A DNA stretch of 56,662 nucleotides. Source: an uncultured Rhodocyclaceae bacterium (GTDB lineage: Bacteria > Pseudomonadota > Gammaproteobacteria > Burkholderiales > Rhodocyclaceae). Of the stretch, positions 1 through 7,548 are shown one piece after another. The translations under genes were made by a program, and so were the position numbers. Below the pieces are notes generated by a model. That model did no database searches. It was not told the origin of the DNA and saw only the letters and a program-made list of their open reading frames with translations. The stretch spans positions 1 to 56,662 of the forward strand of contig URNG01000004.1 of the NCBI GenBank assembly GCA_900549295.1, in the 5' to 3' direction. Position 1 is the first letter of the stretch. Each line of letters opens with the position of its first letter.

Positions 1-451
1 CCGGATCAGCCGCTGCGGGCTGCGCCGAGGCGCCCGCCTCAGCGGCCGCGAGCGGGCTGACCGGCCCTTTTTCCAGTTGCTGCAAGGTGGCGCACAATTC
101 GGCGACGGCCGCCGGATCGCTGCTGCCCCGCCCCTGATGCGCCGCCAGCATGCCGCGCAAGACGTCGCCGGCCTTGAGGAAAACGTCCACCATGTCGGCG
201 CGCAGAGCGAGTTGCCCCTTGCGGATGCGATCCAGCACGTTTTCCAGCACATGCGTGGTTTCGGCGAGATCGGTGAAACCGAAGGTGCCGGCGCTGCCCT
301 TGATCGAGTGGGCGGCGCGGAAGATGGCGTTGAGCTGCTCGCTGTCCGGCTGCCCGATGTCCAGCGCCAGAAGCAGGGATTCCATGGCCGCCAGATGCTC
401 TTCCGATTCCTCGAAAAAGATCTGGAAAAACTGACTCATGTCGATCGCCAT
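1..451 (-). CDS. cheA: Chemotaxis histidine kinase CheA, N-terminal part (cut by window edge)
   Basis: This reading frame starts at the ATG at 451 and stays open to the left edge, so only about 150 residues are visible. They form a histidine-phosphotransfer (Hpt) domain, followed by an Ala/Pro-rich linker. The phosphorylated histidine sits in AHSIKGSAGTFGF as His48, the same position as in well-studied CheA proteins. CheA takes signals from chemoreceptor arrays, autophosphorylates and passes phosphate to CheY. It is the last visible gene of a minus-strand motA-motB-cheY-cheA series, 88 bases after cheY. The kinase core, P2 and CheW-like domains would lie outside the window. Confidence 0.93.
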   Translation of the reverse strand, partial: MAIDMSQFFQIFFEESEEHLAAMESLLLALDIGQPDSEQLNAIFRAAHSIKGSAGTFGFTDLAETTHVLENVLDRIRKGQLALRADMVDVFLKAGDVLRGMLAAHQGRGSSDPAAVAELCATLQQLEKGPVSPLAAAEAGASAQPAAADP

Positions 452-539
452 ACCCGCTCCCCCATGCCCGCCCCCTTGGGCATCACTGCGTGTTGTTCGA
501 TACCGCCTTCATTTTTTTCTGCCCCCCGGCATATATCCT

Positions 540-905
540 TCAGCCAATGACCTTGCGCACGACGTCGATCAGGCGCTGCGGATCGAAAGGCTTCACCAGC
601 CAGCCAGTTGCCCCTGCGGCGCGCCCCTGCGACTTCATGGCGTCCGAAGATTCGGTCGTCAGCATCAGGATGGGGGTCTTGGCATATTGCGGCATCGCCC
701 GCAAGGTCTTGATCAGGCTGAGCCCGTCCATGCGCGGCATATTCTGATCGGTGAGAATCAGGTCGACCAGGTGCCCATTGGCCTTTTCCAGACCGTCCTG
801 ACCATCGACGGCATCCAGCACTTCGTAGCCAGCGCTCTTCAGGGTAAACGACACCATCTGACGAATGGAAGCCGAATCATCGACCGCCAGAATGACTTTG
901 GCCAT
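540..905 (-). CDS. cheY: Chemotaxis response regulator CheY
   Basis: The protein is a single 121-residue receiver domain with no output domain, as expected for CheY. The acidic pair Asp9-Asp10, the phospho-acceptor Asp53 (in LTDQNMPRMDG), Thr83/Thr84 and Lys105 (in WLVKPFD) are all present. Phospho-CheY binds the flagellar switch protein FliM and changes rotation. It lies between motB (upstream) and cheA (downstream) on the same strand, so it is probably co-transcribed with its kinase. Other stand-alone receivers look alike, but this neighbourhood makes CheY by far the likeliest. Confidence 0.95.
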   Translation of the reverse strand: MAKVILAVDDSASIRQMVSFTLKSAGYEVLDAVDGQDGLEKANGHLVDLILTDQNMPRMDGLSLIKTLRAMPQYAKTPILMLTTESSDAMKSQGRAAGATGWLVKPFDPQRLIDVVRKVIG

Positions 906-986
906 TACTTTCTTTCCTTTTTACTCATCAGGACAAACGTCGCATTATGCGCGAAAACTGCCGCCCATCCTGCCTTGCCACAAAAA

Positions 987-1916
987 TTAGCGCATTTCCG
1001 GCGCCGGCAACCCGGGCACATAGGGAACTTCGTCGCCGTCCGCATCGCTGGTCGGGCCTTCTTCGTTGAGAATCGCCCGCTCCGTGCGCTGATTCAGGAC
1101 CACGATGCTGATACGGCGATTCACCGGATTGAGCGGATCGTTCTTATCGAACAACACGGTCGAGCCCAGACCGACGACGCGTATCACCTTGTGCGCTTCC
1201 AGGCTGCCCGCGACCAATTCCCGGCGTGAGGCATTGGCGCGGTTGGCGGACAGTTCCCAGTTGGAGAAACCCTGGATGCCACCGCTGAATGGCGCCGCAT
1301 CGGTATGCCCGGCCAGGCTGACGCGGTTGGAAACGCCATTGAGCAATTTGCCGATCTGACGCAGCAAATCGCGCGCATAGGGTTTGATCTGATCGCCGCC
1401 CAGATCGAACATGGGGCGGTTCTGCTCATCGACGATCTGGATGCGCAAACCTTCCGAAGTGATGTCGAGCAGGAGTTGCTTCTTGAATTGCAGCAACTGC
1501 GGTGTCTGTTCGATCATTTTTTCGATGTCGGCCTTCAACTGCTCCAGACGCTCGCGTTCCTGGCGCTGGAATTCAAGCTGCGCCTCCTTGGAAAAGGTGG
1601 TGCGCTTGGCCTCCACGTCGCCCTTCTTGACCTGCCCTGCCTGCCGGGTCAGATCCTGGCCACCGCCCTTGAGGATGCTGGTCGCGTCACCCGTACCTTC
1701 GCCGCCTTGCAGCGACACTTTTGCCGGGTTCTGGAAATAATCGGCAATGCCTTGCAAATCGCCCTTCGAGGTGGAGCCCAGCAGCCACATCAACAGGAAG
1801 AAGGCCATCATCGCCGTCACGAAGTCGGCGTAGGCAATTTTCCACGCACCGCCGTGGCCGGCGCCGCCGACCACTTTCTTGCGCTTGATGACTATAGGGC
1901 GGGTATCGTCTGCCAT
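987..1916 (-). CDS. motB: Flagellar motor stator protein MotB
   Basis: The 309-residue protein has a short cytoplasmic basic N-terminus, one membrane segment at about residues 28-47, and a C-terminal OmpA-like peptidoglycan-binding domain with the motifs AGHTD and NRRISIVV. The proton-carrying aspartate required in the stator channel is present as Asp31 in AYADFVTAMM. MotB anchors the stator to the cell wall and forms the ion channel with MotA. It begins 24 bases after the motA stop on the same strand. The Asp plus a hydrophobic, non-polar channel helix fits a proton-driven rather than sodium-driven motor, which is inference. Confidence 0.95.
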   Translation of the reverse strand: MADDTRPIVIKRKKVVGGAGHGGAWKIAYADFVTAMMAFFLLMWLLGSTSKGDLQGIADYFQNPAKVSLQGGEGTGDATSILKGGGQDLTRQAGQVKKGDVEAKRTTFSKEAQLEFQRQERERLEQLKADIEKMIEQTPQLLQFKKQLLLDITSEGLRIQIVDEQNRPMFDLGGDQIKPYARDLLRQIGKLLNGVSNRVSLAGHTDAAPFSGGIQGFSNWELSANRANASRRELVAGSLEAHKVIRVVGLGSTVLFDKNDPLNPVNRRISIVVLNQRTERAILNEEGPTSDADGDEVPYVPGLPAPEMR

Positions 1917-1940
1917 GTCGTTTCAGGTGTGCGCCAGCAA

Positions 1941-2798
1941 TTACTTGCCCTTGCGCGCCTTGAGTTCTTCCTCGAGTTCGCTGAAGGTCGGCCGATCATG
2001 CGCGCCCAGGGTCTTGCGCCCGAATTCGATCGCCACCTGCGGCGCATAACCCGACATGGAAGCCAGCAAGACCATCTTGATGGTCTTGAAAATCGTGCCC
2101 GATTCTTCCGCCCGCTGCGACATCACGCCCGCCAGAGGCGACACGAAACCGTAGGAAACGAGAATCCCGAGGAAGGTGCCGACCAGCGCGCCGCCGATCA
2201 TCTTGCCCAGCACTGCCGGCGGCTCACCCACCGACCCCATCACGTTCACCACGCCCATCACCGCCACGACGATACCGAAGGCCGGCGTCGCATCGCCGAC
2301 TTTGGCCATGACGTGGCCGGGCTCGGCGGCTTCGTGGTGGTGGGTTTCCAGTTCCACGTCCATCAGGCTCTCGATTTCCACCGTGTTCAGGTTGCCGCCC
2401 ACCATCATGCGCAGGTAGTCGGTCATGAATTCGAGCACATGGTGATCGGCGACGATGTTGGGATATTTGGTGAAAATCGGGCTGGCATCGGGGTTTTCGA
2501 CATCGTTTTCAATCGACATCAACCCTTCCTTGCGCACCTTGCTCAGAATCTCGAAGAGCAAGGCCAGGGCATCGATGTAGTACGCCTTGTTGTAGGGGGA
2601 ATTTTTCAACACGCCCGGAATCGCGGCAATCGTCGCCTTGGCGACCTTGATGTTGTTGCCGGCCACGAAGCCACCGATGGTCAGACCGACGATGGCCAAG
2701 TATTCCATTGGCACCCATAGCGCCAGCAGGCTGCCGTGCACCGCATAGGTGCCAAGCGAAGCAGCCAGAATGATGATGTAGCCAACAATCAAAAACAT
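1941..2798 (-). CDS. motA: Flagellar motor stator protein MotA
   Basis: A 285-residue MotA/TolQ/ExbB-family membrane protein of the usual MotA length. It has two N-terminal membrane segments (about residues 1-20 and 30-50), a large cytoplasmic loop, and two later segments at about 165-215 that contain the conserved VGDATPAFGIVVAVMG and GGALVGTFLGI stretches with their conserved prolines and glycines. MotA and MotB together form the torque-generating stator. It is the first gene of the minus-strand motility cluster, with a 195-base gap to the divergent Nudix gene that must hold its promoter. No convincing sigma-28 promoter could be read there. Confidence 0.95.
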   Translation of the reverse strand: MFLIVGYIIILAASLGTYAVHGSLLALWVPMEYLAIVGLTIGGFVAGNNIKVAKATIAAIPGVLKNSPYNKAYYIDALALLFEILSKVRKEGLMSIENDVENPDASPIFTKYPNIVADHHVLEFMTDYLRMMVGGNLNTVEIESLMDVELETHHHEAAEPGHVMAKVGDATPAFGIVVAVMGVVNVMGSVGEPPAVLGKMIGGALVGTFLGILVSYGFVSPLAGVMSQRAEESGTIFKTIKMVLLASMSGYAPQVAIEFGRKTLGAHDRPTFSELEEELKARKGK

Positions 2799-2993
2799 GC
2801 AGAACCTCTCTGGTCACCGACACAAATCGGCCCGGATAATTTTTATTGGTCGGCGCTATTGTAGCCACAGGCTTTCCAATCGCGCAAAAGAACTTGCAGA
2901 AAACCTGATGTGCTGCGGGGAATGCTAGACTTGCCTACCTTGCATGCCTGATGACCGGCCTGAAAAATCCTCTTTCCTTCACCCGCTCCCGCC

Positions 2994-3533
2994 ATGTCGT
3001 TCTGTATTCTGTGCGGCGCTGCCGGTCAGCGTCTGATTCCTCCCGGCGACAACCTGCCGCGTCTGGTTTGTCCGCGCTGTGGCCACATCCATTACGAAAA
3101 TCCGCGCCTGGTCGTCGGCTGCGTGGCCGAATGGGCGGGACAGATTCTGCTGTGCCGGCGCGCCATCGAGCCGCGCCGGGGCTTCTGGACGCTGCCCGCC
3201 GGCTTCATGGAGAATGGTGAGAGCGCTGCCGACGCGGCGCGCCGTGAAACGCAGGAAGAAGCTGGCGCAGTGGTGGAGATCGAAGCGCCTTTTGCCATGG
3301 TCAGCGTCGCCCACATCAATCAGGTGCATCTTTTCTACCGGGGCCGCCTCACTGCCCCGGATTATTTCGCCGGCGAGGAAAGCCTGGAGGTCGGGCTGTT
3401 CCGGCCCGCAGACATTCCCTGGGACGAACTGTCCTTTCGCAGCGTGCGCTTTTGCCTGGAAGCCTTTCTGCACGATTGGCCGCAACGCCGGTTCGGCTTT
3501 TACGAACACGAGTTGCGGCCGGAACGCCCATGA
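2994..3533 (+). CDS. Nudix hydrolase with N-terminal zinc ribbon
   Basis: The 179-residue protein combines a four-cysteine zinc ribbon (Cys4, Cys7, Cys26, Cys29) with a Nudix fold. The Nudix box is complete at residues 70-92: Gly70, Glu76, Arg84-Glu85, Glu88-Glu89 and Gly91. These residues bind the metal and activate water to cleave nucleoside diphosphate derivatives linked to another group. The ribbon-plus-Nudix layout resembles NudC-like and ADP-ribose or FAD pyrophosphatases, so the natural substrate cannot be fixed from sequence. It is a single gene, divergent from motA and convergent with the cco locus. Confidence 0.85.
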   Translation: MSFCILCGAAGQRLIPPGDNLPRLVCPRCGHIHYENPRLVVGCVAEWAGQILLCRRAIEPRRGFWTLPAGFMENGESAADAARRETQEEAGAVVEIEAPFAMVSVAHINQVHLFYRGRLTAPDYFAGEESLEVGLFRPADIPWDELSFRSVRFCLEAFLHDWPQRRFGFYEHELRPERP

Positions 3534-3565
3534 AAAAACCCGCCAGCGCAGGTGCGCCGACGGGT
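3533..3565 (-). terminator. Probable terminator at the end of the ccoG-ccoH-DUF3149 unit
   Basis: Read on the minus strand, a bulged GC-rich hairpin (outer arms ACCCG at 3538-3542 and CGGGT at 3561-3565, inner arms GCGC) is followed by six T residues at the Nudix stop codon. It lies 43 bases beyond the last gene of the cco locus. The stem is interrupted, so efficiency is uncertain. Confidence 0.5.
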
Positions 3566-3607
3566 CGATCCATCCTGCCATGAAGCGCAGGCGGGGTCGG
3601 CGGGCAA

Positions 3608-3742
3608 TTACTTGCCCTGCGCGTCCTCGTTGATCTTGTTCGCGAAAATCCTGCCCATGACCACGCCGATCACCACGACGCCGACGATGACGCCCAGGCT
3701 CATCAAGCCATAATCACTGGAAAACAAAGTAGTCCAAGCCAT
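3608..3742 (-). CDS. Small membrane peptide, DUF3149-like
   Basis: This 44-residue frame has a good ribosome-binding site (GGGAGGTG, 4 bases before the ATG). It encodes MAWTTLFSSDYGLMSL, then one hydrophobic valine/isoleucine-rich helix at about residues 14-31 and a charged tail. Length, the W-x2-LF-x2-DYGLMSL opening and the location next to cytochrome cbb3 genes match the small DUF3149 family of betaproteobacteria, whose function is unknown. It follows ccoH by 23 bases on the same strand, so it may be made with the cbb3 assembly proteins. An accessory role in the oxidase is only a suggestion from position. Confidence 0.75.
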   Translation of the reverse strand: MAWTTLFSSDYGLMSLGVIVGVVVIGVVMGRIFANKINEDAQGK

Positions 3743-3765
3743 TTAACACCTCCCGTGTTGAAAAG

Positions 3766-4281
3766 TTATTCCGCTTTTGCGCGCAAGCGCAGCGGTTCGT
3801 CAAGATCGGCACGCCAGTCCCCCTGAAGACGCCATTGCCCCGCAGGGTCTTCCAGGCTGACATGCCAACGCCCGGCCACGTCGGTAGCCAGAACTCCGTT
3901 GTAGAAACCCGCCCCTTCGGATTTCATTTCAATATGCTGGTCGCGCCCGTCGATGGTCGGGTGCGTCAGATGCAAGGTGAGCGCCTCGGGAAAGGCTTGC
4001 GTCTGCTCCGCCGAAAGCAGCAGGCGCAGCTTGTTTTCGGCGCGCATCAGATCGGCCTGCAAACCCAGGCTGGCCGCCTGCTGGTCGCGATGCAGGCGCT
4101 GGTTGATGCCCAGACCTTCCTTGTAGTAATCGTCCGTCACCAACCCATCGTCGCTTTTCACTGCCAGAACGATGGTGATGACGGCGGCGACAATCACCAG
4201 CCCCGGCCCGGCCATGAGCAGCCAGGGCCACGGCTCCTTGTACCAGGGTTTGCGGCTTGCTTGTAAAGTCATGGCACTCAT
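3766..4281 (-). CDS. ccoH: FixH/CcoH family cbb3 oxidase assembly protein
   Basis: About 171 residues, with one N-terminal membrane helix (about residues 18-42, after a WYKEPWPWL segment) and a periplasmic domain. The TDDYYKEGLGINQ motif after the helix is the hallmark of the FixH family. FixH/CcoH associates with the CcoN-containing assembly intermediate and is needed for a stable cbb3 oxidase. The start was set at the ATG at 4281; another ATG at 4272 is possible. The 5' end lies just across the ccoG stop codon (4284-4286), consistent with co-translation. Confidence 0.88.
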   Translation of the reverse strand: MSAMTLQASRKPWYKEPWPWLLMAGPGLVIVAAVITIVLAVKSDDGLVTDDYYKEGLGINQRLHRDQQAASLGLQADLMRAENKLRLLLSAEQTQAFPEALTLHLTHPTIDGRDQHIEMKSEGAGFYNGVLATDVAGRWHVSLEDPAGQWRLQGDWRADLDEPLRLRAKAE

Positions 4282-4283
4282 TT

Positions 4284-5687
4284 TCAAGGCTTCAGGAAAG
4301 AGGCTTTCTCGCGCACGGCAATCGCCGCATCGCTTTCCGCCTCGATGTTGAAATAAATGGTGTTGGCCCCGCTCTTTCCGGATTCGGGCGGCACCTGCAC
4401 CACTACGGTCACTTCATGATTCTCGGCAGAGCGCACTTCGACCGGCTCCGCATCGCTCAGGTGAATGCCTTCCATGCCTTCTACCGTCAGGCGATAGCGC
4501 TGGTCGGTTTCCGTCGTGTTCATGATCTTCAGGTTATAGACGTTCTCGATCGAACCGTCGTCCGCCTCGCGGGACAGGATGGAACGGTCGCGGATGACAT
4601 CGACCATCAGCGGCACTCGGGTCGCCATCGACCAAGCGGTCGCCAGACAGATCAGCACCAGCACGCTGGTGTAGAGAACGATGCGCGGCCGCATGATGTG
4701 GCCGACCACATCCTTCTTCGTGAAGTGCTTCGCCAGCGCGTTTTCCGTGGTATAGCGGATCAGGCCACGCGGCTTGCCGACCTTGTCCATCACCGGATCA
4801 CAGGCGTCGATGCAGGCACCGCAGCCGATGCACTCGTACTGGATGCCGTTGCGGATGTCGATCCCGGTCGGACAGACCGCAACGCACAGGCCGCAGTCCA
4901 CGCAATCGCCCAGTTGCTCCGCATCGGCCCCTTTGCGGCGCGCGCCGCGCGGTTCGCCGCGCTCCGGATCGTAGGTAATGACCAGGGTGTCCGGGTCGAA
5001 CATCACACCCTGGAAACGGGCGTAGGGACACATGTACTTGCACACCTGCTCGCGCAGGAAACCGGCCTGCATGTACATGAAACCGGCGTAGAAGAAGACC
5101 CAGAAGAACTCCCAGCCGGACAGACCGAAGGGCAGCGCTGCCAGCAATTCCTGCATCGGCGTGAAATACGCCACCAGCGTGAAGCTGCTCCACAGGGAAA
5201 TGAGCAGCCAAAGCGCGTGTTTGGTCGCTTTCAGGCGAATCTTGCGGGCGTTGAGCGGCCCCTTGTCGAGCTTCATGCGCGCGGAACGGTCGCCTTCGAT
5301 GCGGTTTTCCAGCCACATGAAGATTTCGCTGTACACCGTCTGTGGACAGGCATAACCGCAGAACAGGCGGCCGGCGATGGCGGTAAACAGGAACAGGGCG
5401 TAGGCCGAGACGATCAGCAGCACCGCCAGATAGAACACGTCCTGCGGCCACAGCACCAGCCCGAACAGGTAGAACTTGCGCTCGACGATATGAAACAGAA
5501 CCGCCTGCCGACCGTTCCACGACAACCAAGGGGTCGCGTAGAAGAGAATCTGCGTCATCCACACCAGCACCCAGCGCCAGTTGGCCCACCAGCCCCAGAC
5601 CTCGCGAATGTAGATTTTGCTGTGCTTCTCGTAAAAGGAAACCTCTGCCGGCTTTCCTTTACTGTCGGGTGTGTTTTCTGGTTTCAT
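4284..5687 (-). CDS. ccoG: Polyferredoxin CcoG/FixG/RdxA
   Basis: This 467-residue membrane protein has about five transmembrane segments, cysteine motifs in the membrane part (YACPQTVYSE, CKYMCPYARFQG) and two 4Fe-4S ferredoxin motifs at about residues 262-272 (CVDCGLCVAVCP) and 286-296 (CIGCGACIDACDP). The C-terminal third is an Ig-like FixG domain. CcoG is a copper reductase that helps deliver copper to the cbb3 oxidase. The ATG at 5687 is preferred over an upstream in-frame TTG. A terminator separates it from ccoP, so it may have its own promoter in the gap at 5745-5802 or depend on read-through. Confidence 0.95.
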   Translation of the reverse strand: MKPENTPDSKGKPAEVSFYEKHSKIYIREVWGWWANWRWVLVWMTQILFYATPWLSWNGRQAVLFHIVERKFYLFGLVLWPQDVFYLAVLLIVSAYALFLFTAIAGRLFCGYACPQTVYSEIFMWLENRIEGDRSARMKLDKGPLNARKIRLKATKHALWLLISLWSSFTLVAYFTPMQELLAALPFGLSGWEFFWVFFYAGFMYMQAGFLREQVCKYMCPYARFQGVMFDPDTLVITYDPERGEPRGARRKGADAEQLGDCVDCGLCVAVCPTGIDIRNGIQYECIGCGACIDACDPVMDKVGKPRGLIRYTTENALAKHFTKKDVVGHIMRPRIVLYTSVLVLICLATAWSMATRVPLMVDVIRDRSILSREADDGSIENVYNLKIMNTTETDQRYRLTVEGMEGIHLSDAEPVEVRSAENHEVTVVVQVPPESGKSGANTIYFNIEAESDAAIAVREKASFLKP

Positions 5688-5700
5688 GGGCAATCGTTTC

Positions 5701-5744
5701 TATAAAAATGGCACGAACCGAACGGGGCCGGGCCGTGCCATTTT
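5701..5744 (-). terminator. Rho-independent terminator after ccoNOQP
   Basis: A perfect 11-base stem (AAAATGGCACG at 5705-5715 against CGTGCCATTTT at 5734-5744) with an 18-base GC-rich loop lies between the ccoP stop and the ccoG start. On the minus strand the stem is followed by TTTTTATA. It would end most ccoNOQP transcripts before ccoG. Confidence 0.8.
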
Positions 5745-5802
5745 GATAAGACCGACGGAAAAAAGGAAGAGGATGAAGCACCCTCTTCCAAACCACGACA
5801 CT

Positions 5803-6696
5803 TTATTTGCTGCCCACGCTCAACACATAGGCGGCCAGCAGGTGCACCTTGGATTCGCCCAGGAACTCGCCCCACGCCGGCATCTTGTTGTTGTGGCCCT
5901 TCGAGATGCCGTCAATGATGACAGCCTCGGACGAGCCGTACAGCCAGGTTTTGTCGGTCAGGTTAGGCGCACCCAGGGCTTGCATACCCTTGGCGTCCGG
6001 GCCGTGACAGCCGGAGCAGCCCACTTCGTTGAAGGCGGTTTCACCCTTGGCTGCACGCACGGAGTCGTTCGGCAGGCCAGACAGGGAGCGGACGTAGTTC
6101 GCCAGATCCTTGATCGTTTCCGCGCCGAGCTGCTCATGCGGCGGCATCACGCCCATGCGACCGTTGGTGATGGTTTCGACGATCTGTTCCGGCGCACCAC
6201 CCCACTGCCAATCGCTGTCGGTCAGGTTGGGGAAGCCCTTGGCACCGCGCGCATCGGCACCGTGGCACTGCATGCAGTAGGTCAGGTACAGGCGCTTGCC
6301 CATTTCCATGGCCTGCTTGTCGGCCGCGACCGCTTGCAGATCCATTGCCTTGTACTTGTCGTACAGCGGCTTGACGGCTGCATCCATCTTGGCCACTTCT
6401 GCGGTGTGCTGACCGGCCGAAGTCCAGCCCAGCATTCCCTTGAAGTTACCCAGGCCCGGATAGAGCGCCAGATAGACCAGGGCGAAAACCACGGTCAGAA
6501 CATACAGCCAGCTCCACCATTTCGGCATCGGGTTGTTGTATTCCTCCAGGGTTTCATCCCAAACGTGGCCGGTCGGCACTCCCGGGGTGAACTTTGCCTT
6601 GCTCTGCAGGAGCAGGAATACCCAGCAACCAACCACACTCACCAGTACGATCACGATGACGTACAGGTTCCAAAATTCGCTCACGAAATCGCTCAT
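5803..6696 (-). CDS. ccoP: cbb3-type cytochrome c oxidase diheme subunit CcoP
   Basis: A 297-residue protein with an N-terminal CcoP domain holding two hydrophobic stretches (about residues 9-30 and 62-80), then two cytochrome c domains. The two heme c sites are CMQCH and CSGCH, and methionine ligands are likely in the MPPHEQ and NKMPAWGE segments. CcoP carries electrons from soluble or membrane c-type cytochromes to CcoO and the CcoN active site. Its ATG overlaps the ccoQ stop (ATGA), which couples translation. Confidence 0.96.
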   Translation of the reverse strand: MSDFVSEFWNLYVIVIVLVSVVGCWVFLLLQSKAKFTPGVPTGHVWDETLEEYNNPMPKWWSWLYVLTVVFALVYLALYPGLGNFKGMLGWTSAGQHTAEVAKMDAAVKPLYDKYKAMDLQAVAADKQAMEMGKRLYLTYCMQCHGADARGAKGFPNLTDSDWQWGGAPEQIVETITNGRMGVMPPHEQLGAETIKDLANYVRSLSGLPNDSVRAAKGETAFNEVGCSGCHGPDAKGMQALGAPNLTDKTWLYGSSEAVIIDGISKGHNNKMPAWGEFLGESKVHLLAAYVLSVGSK

Positions 6697-6887
6697 TTGC
6701 TTTCCTTTGTCTCAGCGATGGCACGGCGGTCGCCCGCCGGGCCGTGATCATCTTCTTCTGCAAACGGCAGGTTGGCAGCTTCTTCAAACCCCTTTTTGCT
6801 GCTTTTGCCGTAAGCCCAGGCCACGATGGCGAGAAAGCAGAGCAATCCCGCAACCGTGACGATGGAACGCAGATCGTTGATGTCCAT
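6693..6887 (-). CDS. ccoQ: cbb3 oxidase small subunit CcoQ
   Basis: A 64-residue peptide with one membrane helix (about residues 9-25) followed by a charged acidic tail, positioned between ccoO and ccoP. This is typical of CcoQ (FixQ), which stabilises the interaction of CcoP with the CcoNO core. It begins 9 bases after the ccoO stop and overlaps ccoP by four bases. Confidence 0.92.
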   Translation of the reverse strand: MDINDLRSIVTVAGLLCFLAIVAWAYGKSSKKGFEEAANLPFAEEDDHGPAGDRRAIAETKESK

Positions 6888-6896
6888 TGGTTGTCT

Positions 6897-7532
6897 TTAC
6901 TTGATGGTGCTCAGCGCCGTACCCATACCTTGCAGGTAGGCAATGAGAACATCCATTTCGCTCATTTCACCAATGGCAGCCTTGGCACCCTTGATGTCGT
7001 CATCGGAGTAGGTCGGCAGGCTGCGCAGATTGGCATACATGCGCAGAACTTCCATCTTCTTCTCGATGTCGGCACCGACCGTGGCTTTCGCCTTGGTATC
7101 GGCGAGGAAGGCAAAGGCGGGCATGTTGGATTCCGGCACCACGTCGCGCGGATTCATCAGGTGGGCACGCTGCCATTCATCCGAATAGCGGCCACCGACA
7201 CGATGCAGATCCGGCCCGGTACGCTTGGAACCCCACTGGAAGGGGTGGTCATAGACGTACTCGCCAGCCACCGAATAGTGGCCATAACGCTCGGTTTCGC
7301 CGCGGAACGGACGGATCATCTGCGAGTGGCACAGATAGCAGCCTTCGCGGATATAAACGTCACGCCCGGCGACCTGCACCGCGCTATAGGGCTTGACGCC
7401 CTCGACCGGCGTCGTGGTCGACTTCTGGAAGAAGAGCGGCACGATTTCCAGCAGGCCGCCGACGCTCACCACCAGCAAGGTGAGCACGATCAGCAGACCG
7501 ACGCTCTTTTCGATTTGTTCATGCTTAAGCAT
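6897..7532 (-). CDS. ccoO: cbb3 oxidase monoheme subunit CcoO
   Basis: The 211-residue protein has an N-terminal membrane anchor (about residues 10-32) and one cytochrome c domain with the heme site CYLCHSQMIRPF. The RYGHYSVAGEY and RTGPDLHRVGGRYSD segments are hallmarks of CcoO/FixO. CcoO passes electrons from CcoP to the binuclear centre in CcoN. It lies 16 bases after ccoN in the same operon. Confidence 0.97.
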   Translation of the reverse strand: MLKHEQIEKSVGLLIVLTLLVVSVGGLLEIVPLFFQKSTTTPVEGVKPYSAVQVAGRDVYIREGCYLCHSQMIRPFRGETERYGHYSVAGEYVYDHPFQWGSKRTGPDLHRVGGRYSDEWQRAHLMNPRDVVPESNMPAFAFLADTKAKATVGADIEKKMEVLRMYANLRSLPTYSDDDIKGAKAAIGEMSEMDVLIAYLQGMGTALSTIK

Positions 7533-7548
7533 TGTTATTCCCCCCTAA

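Noticed and set aside
2799..2993. Sigma-28 flagellar promoter before motA
   Set aside because: GCCGATTT and an upstream TAAA are present on the minus strand, but the spacing is about 10 instead of the usual 15 bases, so I do not call it.
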